From positions 56,415,519 to 56,479,518 of the forward strand of contig CM049306.1 in assembly GCA_026874595.1 (NCBI GenBank): a stretch of 64,000 nucleotides of DNA, written 5' to 3'. Source of the stretch: Sipunculus nudus. Lineage: Eukaryota; Annelida; Sipuncula; Golfingiida; Sipunculidae. The notes under the pieces were generated by a model that worked only from the letters and a program-made list of their open reading frames with translations, searched no databases and had not been told where the DNA came from. Shown piece after piece: positions 35,630 to 49,600 of the stretch. Within the stretch, counting starts at the first letter, position 1. Each line of letters opens with the position of its first letter. Made by a program: the position numbers and the translations under genes.

Positions 35630-38600
35630 TCACTGCACTCTCGAGGCACCTTGGTGACTTACCAAAAATCCTATGGATTTTCATGAAACTCGTTATTCAT
35701 ATTTACCAATACCTGAATTACCTTCTTATCAAAATTCATATTTTTAGGTCAGTCGTCACCAGTTTCACATAAGGAGTATTATGCACTTTTGTGGTGCTCT
35801 GGTTGTGTCAAGCTTTCACCAGACCAAGGGGTATATGATTGTAATTTTATAAAAAAATTTTTGTCGCAGTAACACTACCAGTACCAATTGTACCAGTAAT
35901 AAATTGCCAGCCTGCCATGGTACTCAAATGTTACTGAATGTTAAAGCATGGTCTGGCAGATAATTTACAGAAAATTATAATAACAAAATTACAAAAAAAA
36001 AAAATATGAATCAGTAGTGGTCTGCAGATAACCCGCTGGGAATGTTTGAGGTTAAATTCTGTTTTGTTCACAGCAATTTATTAGGTTCTAAAATTTGTTG
36101 AAAAAGGTAAAAGCCGGGAAATCAATTATGAGTCCACAGAATAACAGTTCAGCAAATTGTATAGGACCAGAAGCTTTACTTTGGCCTTGTATTAGCACTG
36201 CTCTCTGGTTTCCATGATACAATGAATACAGTGATTTATGACTGTGTGCTGTTGTGTAGGACAAAACACATGTATCCATGTTCACCACCCCTAGAAAAAA
36301 TATTTAAATAAGCAGTAATTATTGTGTTCACCATAATATATGGTCCATAACATTAAATGGGCAAGTTAGTTCATTTACATACAGCAGTGAAATAAAACAT
36401 TCAGGAACTTGTATGGGCAAATTGTGATATATTCGTACATTTATATTAAGTCCCTAACACAAAAAAATTGTTGTTAAAGAAATCTTAATTAAGTATGTAT
36501 CATGCACCAAAAGTTTACATATCCAGTGAATATTTGGTTAAATAGGATGCAGAGTTTATGATATAACTTAGTTCATGTTAATTCATGCACATAACAGACT
36601 GTTATAACCACTTTTCAGAAAGTTGTGTTAAAAAACATAGAATTAACAGTCAGAGATAAATAAACCATACAACAGTAGAGCAGACTGATTCATGGATATC
36701 ATAGTTGTTTTAATTCAAAACATGTGCAATATCTAAAAAATCTCTTGTGATAATAATTACCTCTGCGAGCTGATGTGGCAGTTTACTGCAGGCTCAGAAA
36801 CATGTCAAATTAATGACAGTTTTCCAGGAACTGTTGGACACAATTGCCATGGGACAGTGAAAATTTGTGATTTGACCAATAAGTCAGTGTCCTCCTGATA
36901 TCCTATTCTGGAATGTCACAGAAATCCCATTTCATTTGGTCCCATTCCATACAGTTTACAAACATGATAAAATATTAAATGTTGTAACAACTTAGACCAC
37001 ATATCTTTGTTGTGGTTTTAAAATCACAGGAAGAGTCATTCAGATTTCTTTACAACAGTGTTAAAAATAATTGAACTATGCAGTGCTTGAGCCCCAATAG
37101 TTTAAACTGATTATGAGAGAGAGAGTCAAATACTTGTGTAGGCGTACTTTATGTATTTAATTATAAATTTAGTTATTGATGCCCATTATCATATTGATTA
37201 CACCAAGATTAACAATACATGTATATGGTAATTACTCTATATATGACTTGGTTTGATAATTTTGTGGATGAGCTTAACCTATTGGTCAGGCAATGGTAAA
37301 AGTGTTTACATACCAGTAATCTTTCCTGCCACAGCTATTGATGCGGTGACTCTTTTGTATGGCTAATCTTGCGCCTGTTATGGCACTCCAGAGCCAATAT
37401 TATACATGTATTGACCCTAGCTGTGCTCAGTGTGTAAATACCCCTCCAGCGGACAATTCACCAGACGAACAGTTGACACCTGATCCTATATTACCTGCAA
37501 GCCTTGCCATACAGTGCCCGCATTAAATCTTTGGGTTTCAATTATTCATAGAGTGCTCACTAGTCTCAAGCCTGAGTCGTTTGTAACATGTCACATCAAT
37601 ACTGCCTAAATGATTTGAAGTTAAGCTATTCACGGGAAAAGTGATTATGTAGCAGGCATTCTTTATTGTTATAAACATGCATGATTGACTGTTTAATCAG
37701 AAGATTTTGTTGGCTTACAATTTTTCTAAGGATTAATCTACAGCCTATTGGTGTTAATTGAATGTAATCTATGGATGGTTTGTGGCAGTTTATATTAACT
37801 GACGATGAAGAAAACCATTCTCCAATAATGATATATCATTGTTAAGTCTGGATTTTAGGGTTTCTTATGCATGGAATCTTTTATAATCCAGTCATAACCC
37901 ATATCATACCCGTAATTCAGTGGTATCCTACCATGCTTTGAGATTTTGGGCATAGTAAAAAAAGCGTTATTCCCCTCTAAACTTGCCACTGTACATTTCA
38001 AATGGCCACCAAACTTTTCTGCAGATAGTCTCACCTCAACACTGTCCTCTGAGCACTTTCCTGTCACATCCCCATGCCCTTATCAAACTGTTCCTCTTTT
38101 ATTTCTCCCAGTTTTTCAAAAACGCTCATTTGGACTACCATTTTTCTTTCACACTAAATCTGGGATGTCACAGGTCACATGTCAAAATTTTGGGTATACT
38201 GCTAGCAATTTAGTGGGAATCTCAAGGATTCTTCAATTTTTCCCTTCAGGTGCTTGTTGGAATCGACTAACAGATCCTCAGATTTCTAAAATCCTTAGGA
38301 TACACATGATATTTAAGTAAAACCTGCCTTCTTGCAGGTTTTGTATAACAAAGTGCTCTCTGCTTACCAGTATTTCACTGTAGGGCTGACAGTATTATAG
38401 TAACAGTTTTGGTTTATAGATTTTTCTGGATATACAGGAGCTTACTCTGTCTTCCTTCAAATACCAGGTAGAATAAGATGCAGTAAGAGAAGCGGAAAAG
38501 CAAAATAGTAAAATTTAGACTAGTAACATTCAGTAGATTACTGAAAAGTTCATCTTGAGAATAAAGAAATTTGAAAATGATAATATACCTTTCCCTTATA

Positions 38601-39540
38601 AATTATCCGCTTTAAATTATTTTTTTTTTACTGCTCAGGGTCAGTTATGGTTAGAGGGTCCGTCTAAGCAGCTATAACCTGAAAGATCCAGACTGGTATA
38701 TTCATGGTCCAGTTTATATGCAAGATATTATGGTATACCGGTATGTACTATCAATTATTACAGAAAAGACCAGTACAAAATCTTCACTTAGACTGATTTC
38801 AGAAATCTGTATTTCCCCAAAAAATGAGTGTGAATAAGGTCACATGACCTGATGTAAGACATTAACATTTAAGCCATGCATCACTGTCTGTTAAAACATT
38901 AGTTGATGGAGACTAAAGATGAGGATAATTGATACATCATGGCTGGTGATGAAATATGGGCAACGGGAGTATTTCCATGGTTACAGGAGGGATGATTAAA
39001 GCCCACACATGAATGTGATTGATCGAGGTACATCTCCTTTTTGAGGGAAGGGAGGGCTTCGTTCAAATCGCTTTGCAAATAAGAAGAACTGTGCAGCTGT
39101 GCCAGAGACCACACAATGATGGATACATAATATGGATTTTCATCTGAATGCATCCTGAAGAGTATCCTCATCCTCACTTGCAGCAGCAGCATGATCCCTG
39201 AAGATTAATGTACTATTTGCAGGGGATGCTGATGAAACACTAGCACAATAAATAGCTGATGTGGCAAACACCTGTAAATGTCTCAGTTAATAAAACCATA
39301 TATTACCTGTATCTTTTCTCTGCCTTATAAGATCAATACTTCATTCATGTCTGCCATTCTTTGTTGTGTTCATAAACCTGCTTTGCTTTTTAACTGCAAA
39401 GATCTTTATAAATCTTCATTAATTGTATCTGCCAAAACGAAGTTTTGCAGATGCTATGTTTTTGACAGGGTTCTGCCAACTCCGTGTTCGTTTCCGGAAT
39501 AGATCCTGAGAACACTGGACAGATTTTTCCAAAACTTTAC
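35630..39540. other. presumed RII intron, no gene recognised
   Basis: AT-rich, few repeats. A short perfect hairpin AAAACCTGC-cttctt-GCAGGTTTT lies at 38319-38342. The open frame at 37946-38320 has no domain, and a second frame on the opposite strand overlaps it. Confidence 0.4.
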
Positions 39541-39543
39541 ACG

Positions 39544-40440
39544 ATTATTGGTCACATGTGAACTGGTGCCAAAATATTTTGCCTTGACCTCTGACCTTTC
39601 CTCTCTCCAGTGCATCAATCTGTACATGTGTTTTGACACATTAACCCACATATCTTCAGACTCTTTTGACCAATCAGGAAAAAAAATTTGCACAAATGTA
39701 GAGCCACCTGCAACCATTTTTGCACAGTGCCCATCTGTTCATCTGCCTTAGGACAAAATCACTCATATCTCTGCAGTGAATGGACTTATCCAGATGAATT
39801 CTGCATGTGTATTCATCGTGGATTGCTTTCTGGATTATATTACAGGTGGCGCCACCTACATTCACATTCAGGTTGCAGAGATCCAGGCTTATATCTCAGG
39901 ACTGGTTTGACGTATCCTCCTGAAATTTTGCATGTCTGTAGATCTCATTTAGCTCTTTAACATACGCAAAACTGGTAGCGCCACCTGCAAACATTTTTGC
40001 AGAGCGTCTGTCTGTTTGTCTGCTGTGGGACAAAATTACTCATATCTCGGCAGTGGTTTGACATATCTGCCTAAAATTTTGCATGTATATACATCTTGGA
40101 TAGCTTTCTCAATTTTGTGGCAGGTGGCGCCACCTACTTTCACATTCAGGCTGCAGACATCCAGGCTTATATCTCGGACTGGTTTGACGTATCCTCCTGA
40201 AATTTTGCATGTCTATAGATCTCACATAGCTCTTTATTATACGCAAAACTGATGGCGCCACCTGCAACAATTTTTGCACAGCATCTGTCTGTTTTCCTGC
40301 CGTGGGATGAAATCACTCATATCTCGACAGTGGTTTGACTTATCTGCTTAAATTTTGCAATTGTATACAACTAGGATAACTTTTTGGATTTTGTGGCAGG
40401 TGAAGCCACCTACATACACATTTCGGCTGCAGACGTCCAA
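39544..40440. repeat. ~280-bp tandem repeat with GTGGCGCCAC palindromes
   Basis: Three to four diverged units. AGGTGGCGCCACCTAC occurs at about 39843 and 40122, a decayed version at about 40397, and each is followed by CAT TCAGG.TGCAGA.ATCCAGGCTTATATCTC-type sequence. Between them are GTCTGTTTGTCTGC and ATTTTGCATGT blocks. Noncoding. Confidence 0.75.
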
Positions 40441-40794
40441 GCTTATATGCAACACACCTCTCTCTATTTCCCCTCGCCACTCAATTCATGCCTCACTTCA
40501 CCCGTCCCACACTTGTTTCATGTCATCCATGCTTATATGCAAAACATCCTATTTCCCGGAGCCTCTCAATCCATGCCTCACTTTACCAGTCCCACTCAGA
40601 TTTCGGTGGATACACGTAGTCGCTTGTTGACTACCCGTATTCTAGTTGTTTATTGAAACTACTGAATTGAAATGATAATTGATTACTGTCTTTACTGATT
40701 TGATAATAAATTCTCTGTTGCTGTTTACCTAATATATTCTAGCTTTTGGCCTTCTGTGACCAAGGGAGAGATGTTTTTGTTCAAGGGTCCAAAA

Positions 40795-41140
40795 ACATCT
40801 AAGTCTTGAGACTTTGGATCCTGAAGGGGGGATATCTAAGGCACTTAGGATCCTATAACAAGGATATCTATTAAGCTGTAGATCCTCAAATAAGGAGAAT
40901 TTATTATCATGTTAAGAATATTGTGAGGGGCTTTGGTCTTAAAGCAATGTTATAATTTAGGATTTAGACTCCTAGGAAAGAATACCAAGGAAGGTTAGGA
41001 TAGTTAAGTAAGTACAATGTATATTTAGATGAGGCAGAATATCTGAGAGGCTTAATGTTCTGAAATAAGGATATCTGCAGAGACAAGGATCCTGAATCAA
41101 GGATATCTGAGGAGTTTTAGGACCTTTAAACAAGAATATA
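40795..41140. repeat. degenerate short tandem repeat
   Basis: Repeated phrases AAGGATATCT, TAGGATCCT and GGCTTA recur every few tens of bases with gaps, an old minisatellite. Confidence 0.6.
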
Positions 41141-41209
41141 GGAAGTGTCACCAAATAGACGTGCTCTTTCACCTAGACATGGTTTTTCTATTGATAGTAT
41201 TTCAATTAT

Positions 41210-41610
41210 TGTAGCCAGGATCTTCAAGGTCAAATCCGCTAAAATTTATGAAAAAATATTTATAAACCCAATAAATTTTGAAGGATTGCATAATTTGTCA
41301 TCAAATTTATCTTTAAACACAACAACCAAGTTCTGGGACAAGTTTAGAAAAACTGGTGACCTTTCCCAGGATCTTCAAGGACTCAGGGTCAAATAAGCCA
41401 TGTTATAGTCCATAGTCTCAAGGATTTTTTTATGAACATGATAACAATTCCTCCAAATTTGACACACAAGCTGTTTCCAGTTGTTCTTGGATGAGTTCAG
41501 CTACTGCAAGTACTGGTCACCTTGATCATCAAGGGCAAATATGCATAATTTTAGGATTATTTTTACTCCTATAACTTTTGAAGCACTGCATATTTTCTCT
41601 TCAAATTTGG
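41210..41610. repeat. old ~200-300-bp duplicated unit
   Basis: AGGATCTTCAAGG, GTCAAAT, TTTTGAAGGATTGCATAATTT and later CTTTTGAAGCACTGCATATTTT show two to three decayed units. Confidence 0.5.
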
Positions 41611-43809
41611 GGATATGGTTGGTGGGGATCATAATATATCTACCTTGCAACTGCCAAAACAAATGCAGCATATTTTTGTTTTGTGGTATATTTAACTTTT
41701 ACAGTATTTGTTTTGAAGTATTAAATCTTCTGATGACCAATCCCAAACTATTGTTCAGGAAGTATCCCGAAGTTGGTTCCATACCTGCTTTTCATACTGC
41801 ATACAGTATTTTGTTTACCTCTGTTTATTCTCTTCTGGATCAATGGAATGCTTGTCTTCCACTCAGCTTTCAGGTGTTTTATGGATGATTAGAGTTTGTG
41901 AGGTCAAGTGGTTCCTACAAATACCACTCAGGGCCAACACCACTCAGGGCCAACTCTACATAGTTACAATCCCGTAATGTAAACATATACATGGTTCAGA
42001 AAGTTAAATTCTGTGTATGGTTTATGGTATGTGTGACAGCTTGCTGTATTGAATATGAGCAACTATTAAAGTACACAGTGTTTGGAACTCTATAAACTTG
42101 GTGAAGTAGGCAACCACTGCAATACTTGAACCAAAATGGTTACACCATAACACTGAGTATACCTTTGTTCCAGTTTTTTAAATCTGCATGGCTACTTTTT
42201 TATATATGAGGAAATGCATTCTTTTAAAAGAAACACAATCCTTGAAAATAACCTACATGTAAGATCCCAGTGTCAGCATGAATCTTGAAAATAAGAAAGT
42301 TTTAAATCATGGTTATGACGGCAGAAATGTAATGTGATAATCATGATAATTAAAAAATAAAAAATGTCTGTAGTGTTACCTGATGTGATTTAAGTTTAAT
42401 AAACAAGAGACATTTAATTGTCAGTGTATTAATTCAGGGAAATGTTGAATGGAGAAACATGAAGCATATTAAATAATGATAGCCCAATGCTCAGTTATAA
42501 TTTATGGTCAGTTGGTTCGTGCTAAACAATCCAGTCATTGATTTTATCATGCTATATGGATTTCAAAGTTTTGCATTTAACCTTTGGTCTGTGATGAGGA
42601 AATGTTTGCTATCATATAATTCTTGTCAACAATGGTAGAAAATTCTGTGTAAACTAATAACTTCAGCCCTAAGTTAAAAATAAACACATGTAAGCTATAG
42701 AATAATTGCATATATTAGTCATTATGTAGGCATATACATCAGTTGGGGTGATGTACAGGTCTATATATGTTTAGAAATTTAATTCTCATAAACGACCAAT
42801 TATTTCTGATTATCAGTCAGTAGTGGTCAACCAATTTTTACTAAGGATTGTTTATGAAATAACAACCGATTGCTAACACTTACATTGGCAATACAGTATT
42901 CTGTATCACCACGTGTAATGCAGTGAATATTATACATGAACAGGCCTTTGGTTAATACTGTGGTGTTATGATCAGTATGTAGGCCACGAATCTAAGGCTT
43001 TGACATATTGGACAGGCAGGGCAACAGGAAGAGAATTTGTGCTGTGGGCCGTGATCGTTTGGAAATCTTCCCAGGACTTTGATAATCGGATGCAGCACAG
43101 CTTGCTTGTGTTTGTCTGTGATTCCATTTATTACATTACACCTGTCTGGTTGATTAGTGGTCCCTGTCTCTGACTAGGTTGGCTGGTGGCCCTCTGTGAT
43201 GCCGATCCCTATCTGCATGATAAATGTGGTCTTTGCAGGCAAAAACATAAGGCCCTTTGTGATCTTGTGGAATTCTCAGGAAATTTATCCTTGATTGGTT
43301 GCAGTGTAATAGTAATACATTATTTACTGGTTTTCAGATAAATCAGTTTTCATCCTTTGGTCCTAAAGCATTACAGTTCCTTGTTCCAAATATCACAGGA
43401 TATCGGTGATTGCCATGGGATTTAAATATTGCCAGTGGGTAATATTATGAAAACTGTAATTGAGCCTTTTTCTGTGAAAGTAAACTTGCTAGTAGCTTTT
43501 ATCCCATTTAGATATTAGATATCTATTTTTTTCATCCAAATGGGATTGGCTGATTTCTTATAAGTGAGATGTCACTGCGATATAAAAAGCCAATATTGCC
43601 TGTGCATTAAGATACATAATTAAATGCATTAGTGACAGAACCTTTTATAGAATTTTATTCCTTTTTTATCTGAAGTTTTGTTTCGATCTCCGTTAACCTA
43701 TTAATTAAAAGGAAATAGAATTTACCATTTCAACCAGAAGCTAGTTCTTTGAGTTTAACCATAGGGTTATTGGTCAATACAAGCTTACATACATACACAG
43801 TAAATATTT

Positions 43810-43810
<1 letters not shown>
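41611..43810. other. presumed RII intron, no gene recognised
   Basis: No exon or repeat was identified apart from the TA tract at 43812-43862. The stretch 43000-43260 is less AT-rich and looks unique. Confidence 0.4.

Positions 43811-43811
<1 letters not shown>

Positions 43812-43862
<51 letters not shown>
43812..43862. repeat. (TA)n microsatellite
   Basis: TA run directly abutting foldback element 1. Further TA runs lie at 45908-45926 and 47953-47972, at the edges of the two elements. Confidence 0.95.
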
Positions 43863-43863
<1 letters not shown>

Positions 43864-43866
<3 letters not shown>

Positions 43867-45905
43867 GCCCAGATTAGAATCTGGCCCAATTTAAAACTGG
43901 GCCAGCCCAGATCAAAATTTTGATTTGGACCGGCCCAAATCAAAATTCTAATCTGAGCCAGACCAGTTTTAAACTGGGCCAGCCCAGATGAAAATTTTGA
44001 TTTGGGCCAGTCCAGATTAAAATCCTGTGGTGAAGACTTCAGGATTTAAATCTGGTCTGGACTGATTTTAAACTGGGCTGGCCCAGAATAGAATTTTGAT
44101 CTGGGCTGGTTAAGTTTACAATCCAGTGGTGGACTGATTTTAAACTGGACCGGCCCAGATCAAAATTTTAATCTGGGCTAGTCAAGATTACAATCCTGTG
44201 GTGGACTGATTTTAAACTGGGCCTAACCAGATCAGAATCCTGATCCTATCTTAGGCTAGCTTGATTTTTATCATCTTAAATCAGATAATACAGTAAACAT
44301 TTATTCCAGATACACCATTTTAACGGCACAAAACACATAATGAACGAGATAATTTAAAATATTTTAGTGAGGAAAAAGTTAACGAACAAATGCAATGTGC
44401 TTCTTTGGTTTCATCTATTCTTCAAGCATGCAAGTTCACATTTGAACTTCACCTAAACCAACTACCATATTTTATCACAGTTTAGGATATGTGTCAGTTC
44501 AGAGACATCTACTAGACTTAATATCAACATTTTCAACTTAACTGAGATAGTTTTCTGTTCTGAATATAAAAATTATTTGTGTAATATTAAATATATACAT
44601 GCATAATTAAATACCAGCTTTACTCATTTATAAGTGAACAAAAGTAATTATCAGTCTTGATGCTCATTTTGGTGAGCAGCATGACATTGTGCCCTAACAA
44701 TGGGCTTGGGAGAGGTTTGTGATACCATTACTGTAATTTTCAATAGCAGACTATCCAAAGCTGAGAAAATTATATGATTGCTGTCATTTGGCAGTCTCAA
44801 AAATAGAGGTGAACATGAGTAAAAATTGGATTTAGAATTTTATTTCAGAGGGTGACAAACATGGTGGAGGATTCACTTTGGACTTAACTTAAAAAAAGCT
44901 AATCTAAATTGAAGTTAGTTAAATGCTGCTATACAAATATTCTTTACCCTCAGTAGTTAAAATGCTGAGTTGGTGAATATTGTTCCCCTTGTTCTATCTA
45001 AATACATTATGATTGTGTTAATAATATATGTACACTAGATGTTTATATAGATGTTTCAGCTAGGGCCTTCGAATCTTTCCTTAATATGTAGTATGTTATA
45101 AGTTCTAGGTCCAATGTTACAGTATGTGCAGATTTTTAAATGGGTGACTGGGAGGGGGGGGGGGGGGGGGAGATCACAGACCAAAACCCCAACTTATGAT
45201 AAATGATAAATAACTTTAAATAACAAATAAAATTTTGAATTTACAGGTCTTTGATCACAAGCTAAACATTTTGTAACATATATTAATAATTATTGATTAA
45301 ATTTTGTTTTACTATGTTGAATCAATGCACGTGTTCAGAAAGCTATATTTCTAGTTTTAGTTTTAAAATACCAATGTTTAACATGATTATTTAATAATTA
45401 TAATTTAGACATTTCACATAAGAGGTAAAATTACAAAATAAATATGACAGGAGTCCAACCAATGATATTTTCATAGAATATGAAATAAATTCATAAAATA
45501 TTAATTATTATTTACTTACAATGTTTTACAAATTCTTTGAATTGATGAAGGGCAAGCTAGTTAAATATAGTGTAATTGAAGCCAGCCTAGGAATAGATTA
45601 GGATTCTGATCTGGGCTGGTCCAGTTTAAAATTAGTCCACCACAGGATTGTTAACTTGACTGTCCCAGATCAAAATTCTAATCTGGGCTGGCCCAGATTC
45701 AAATCAGTCCAGACCAGATTTAAATCCTGAAGGCTACACCACAGGATTTTAGTCTGGACCGGCCCAGATAAAAATTTTAATCTGGGCTGGCCCAGTTTTA
45801 AACTGGTCTGGCCCAGATTAGAATTTTGATCTGGGCCGGTCCAAATCAAAATTTTGATCTGGGCTGGCCCAGTTTTTAATTGGGCAGGATTCTAATCTGG
45901 GCCTC
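43864..45905. mobile_element. foldback element 1, arms of GGGCC palindrome arrays
   Basis: The ends GAGGCCCAGATTAGAATC and GATTCTAATCTGGGCCTC are exact inverted repeats. Each arm (43864-44260 and 45590-45905) is an array of palindromic units of the type ATCTGGGCYGGCCCAGAT joined by AAAATTTTGAT spacers. The arms are inverted to each other over their whole length. About 1.3 kb of AT-rich sequence without a coding frame lies between. TA microsatellites flank both ends. Confidence 0.88.
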
Positions 45906-45926
45906 AACATATATATATATATATAT

Positions 45927-47953
45927 GTCAGAGAAGAGATTGAAATCCAGGTGGATTTTAAATTCGCCTAGACGAGATTGCGATTGTGATCTCACTTAGG
46001 CGAGATTGCGATTGTGATCTCGCCTAGACGGATTTTAAACCTGCCTAGACGAGATCACAGTCGCAATCTTGCCTAGGCGAGATTAAAATCTATCATGAAG
46101 CAGGCCAGGATTTTAATCTCGCCTAGGCAAGTTTAAAATCTGTCTGGTATCATCCAGGCGAATTTAAAATCCGCCTGATATCACTTAGGTGAGTTTAAAA
46201 TCTGCCTAGGCAAGATTAAAATAGTGATCTGATCTGGTTTCTTAATATATTATGCATTGCAGTTGACATATGAAAGATGTTTTGAGTCAGACTTTCAATA
46301 TTTAAACACTGAATGGTTATGTATAGTTCACAAGTAATATATATTTATTAATATATACTGAATATTAATGTAATATTTAAAATTAATTTTCACAGTAATG
46401 TTATAATTATTGATGCAATAATTAACATTAATTTTGGAAGTACAATTATTAAATAGGTATTTGATTATTCCTTGGACCTTTGATGCGTTTCATGTGGTCT
46501 ACAGCATCCATATCATACCAATTTTGCTTAAAATTAATTAATTTTTCCCCCAGTTCTCTTAACAACCTTGGAGTTGTAAAAATCACTAATAATTTATATA
46601 AAAAAATTAATTTGTAATTGTATTTAATATATGGCAATTAGAGACATCATAATTTGTAGTATGAAAGCAGAGCATTGTATATGAACTTTTTTCCTTGCTT
46701 ACCAAGCTTGGCAGCTGATTGATCTAGTTCAAATGTTTCTTTTCACCCAGGTACTCAACAGTCAACAGTCAAAACATGAACACTCATTGTACAAAATATG
46801 CAGGGTATCAGTATTTATGATGGACTTTGATACACCATACCATTCATTTTTGTTGGTAATTAAACATCATATTAGAACAGGTAAAGGTTGATAGACAGAT
46901 GTATGCATGTGAATCTTCTTTTGTCCTGTTTAGTCGTTTCTTCTTATGTATATATTATTCTTCTGATTTTTTTTAAAAAAAAAGGGTTTGTGAGATTTTT
47001 TGTGAAGCTTCAATATTTATATTGACTTTGGTACAAGATAACTGCCATTTTGGTAAAGAATTATATCATATCAGAATTGGTATGATTTCTAGATTCATAG
47101 ATTAATAAATCATTTATGCATGTGAACATGCACTGAATTATATTGTTAAATAATAAATGAGTTATATTTTGTCTCTTTTACTACATTATTAATATTAATA
47201 ATATCAGTTTCACTTCAAATTAATATTTACAACAAAATGTAAATAATCAGAAGTAGCCCACATCATATATCATTTAAATATGCATATACAATACCCATGT
47301 AAGTTTCTTATTACTAAGTTTATTAATAAAAATATATAATAATAAAAATTCCATTTCCAAAATTAATGTTAATTATTACATTAATATAATATTATGTAAA
47401 TATGAAATAAATATATAACTTGTGAACTATACATAACCATAAATATTAATAAAAATATATAATAATAAAAAATTCCGTTTCCAAAATTAATGTTAATTAT
47501 TACATGTTTGATATAATATTCTGTAAATATAAATAAATATATAACTTGTGAATTATACATAACCGTTCAGTGTTAAAAATATTGAAAATCTGACTAAAAA
47601 CATCTTTCATATGTCAACGGCAATGCATAATATATTAGGAAATCAGATCAGAACACTATTTTAATCTCACCTAGTCAGATTTTAAACTCACCTAAGTGAT
47701 ATCAGGCTGATTTTAAACTCGCCTGGGTGACACCAGACAGATTTTAAATTTGCCTAGGCGAGATTAAAATCCTGGCCTGCTTCATAATGGATTTTAATCT
47801 CGCCTAGGCGAGATTGCGATTGTGATCTCGTCTAGGCTAGTTAAAAATTTGTCTAGGCAAGATCACAATGGCAATCTCGGCTAAGCGAGATCACAATCCC
47901 AATCTCATCTAGGCAAATTTAAAATCCGCCTGGATTTCAATCTGGTCTCTGAC
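45927..47953. mobile_element. foldback element 2, arms of CGCCTAGGCG palindrome arrays
   Basis: The outer ends GTCAGAGAAGAGATTGAAAT and, inverted, ATTTCAATCTGGTCTCTGAC match. Arms of about 320 bp are arrays of ATCTCGCCTAGGCGAGAT units joined by TGCGATTGTG or TAAAATC. The inversion continues inward for roughly 200 bp more (TATGAAAGATGTTTT against AAAACATCTTTCATA). An internal direct duplication of about 115 bp lies at 47325-47575. TA runs flank both sides. No coding frame. Confidence 0.88.
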
Positions 47954-49134
47954 ATATATATATATATATATCTATAAGAAACAGTTGAAAGACAGTTGAA
48001 AATTTGGTGAAGATACAACAAAAGAGGAAAAAGATATTGCCTTTAATAAATGTATCATTACTTTTTGAAACCCCTATTTAAATTCAATTCAAAAGTTCTT
48101 ATATTTATATAAGACCCCATTAAGTGTACCTTATTTTAAACCTGTTACTGTGATCTTTTGGACAGTATACTTACTTTTTTAAAACTTTTCATTCATTTTC
48201 ACATGATGTTGTTACATAATATTATAAAAAAATTAAATTTTTAAAAGGTACACTATTTTTACCCCCAAGTAACAGTAATATGCTTTTTAATGAAATAATA
48301 TTAAACTACATGACAATATATCTCAAAACATTTTTTAAATTTTCCTTTGAACATGATCTACCCTAAAACTCAAATTTTAAATTTTCATTCAATAATTTGT
48401 TAAATAAAAACTGAAAATTTCAGTTTAAGGGTAGATGGAGACATGTAAATGATAAGAGTGGCAGAAATAAATGTAAACAAGAAAGGGTCAAAGCACATGA
48501 TTGTGAGAATGTTCACCTAAACCAGGAATCCATATGCATTCTATCCTGACTGAACAGGGCTCTGTGATGCTATTTGAAGCAGGCCCCCGGTGTACTAGGC
48601 TTCATATAGTCAGGAGGTTTGTGTGGTCTTTGCTTAAATGACAATGATGGAAACTAACTCTCTAATGTCACAGATGATTTTCTTTGAACATGATATCCTC
48701 AAATTACAAACCAGAGACTTCCTCAGTGTTTCCATGGTAACATTGTGGCTTACTTGTAAGTTGTTGCCATGGAGCAATAGGAGGCAGTCACCCACCTGTT
48801 TCCAGATCTTCTTATATAGTTGATACTATAGTTCTGTACCAACCACATCTTGTACATGTTTAATCATATTTTAATGGATGGAAACTTTTTCTTAAAATTA
48901 AAGTTAGCACATGTCTGTGCTGTTGTTACTGTCTTTATTCAATTAAAATAACTAGTATATTTCATTTTTTAGATAAAAACTTGTAATTTTGTTCTGATAC
49001 AATTGGGTACAGTTGATATAGTCCATGGTTCATACTACTGTATGGACATCCTTTAATTAACAGCACACACATTTCATAACCACTACACCCACAAACTTAT
49101 GATTTGGCTTTTAAGTACATTGAGGGAGAGTAAT

Positions 49135-49186
<52 letters not shown>

Positions 49187-49600
49187 ACTAGGCTTGTTTT
49201 ACATTGGTAAAAGTGACACACTTATTGCATTTAAGTAAGGTAAACTTTCAGCCACAGAGGTCCCAAGTCAAGATTGGTGAAAGGTGAGATACCAATATAG
49301 TTGACTTTTTCAGGCTGTAAAGCTTGCAATTATATTATCAAACTAGAGAGGACTGACACACTTCGGCAACAGTTTGTATTCAAGGTCTTTCAGAGAAGTA
49401 AGCTAATAGATAAACTTGTGGAATTAGGCACACAGCACTACATACATGATAGTACAAATACTTATTGTGTTGCCTGATTATTTTGGTATAAGCTTGCAGG
49501 CTCATAGCAGAAATCTGTGTTTCAAGTTAACCACGGGTGTACACTGTCAGTCTCATTTACTGTACACATGGATAAGATTTATAATAAAGTGGCTTGAGAA
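47954..49600. other. presumed RII intron, AT-rich
   Basis: Poly-A and a TA microsatellite at 49134-49182. The only distinct site is the X-box pair near 48728. Confidence 0.45.
48728..48778. promoter_or_regulatory. RFX X-box and nearby half-match
   Basis: GTTTCCATGGTAAC (48728-48741) fits the RFX X-box consensus GTNRCC-AT-RGYAAC at all but the loosest position, and GTTGCCATGGAGCAAT follows at 48763. They sit in a less AT-rich island (48500-48820). Possibly enhancer sequence. Binding is not shown. Confidence 0.4.

Noticed and set aside
37946-38320. 124-codon open frame
   Set aside because: No recognisable motif, an overlapping frame on the other strand, and no exon-like borders.
38319-38342. 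Terminator-like hairpin followed by T residues
   Set aside because: This is a nuclear animal sequence, so bacterial-type termination does not apply. Kept only as a small palindrome.
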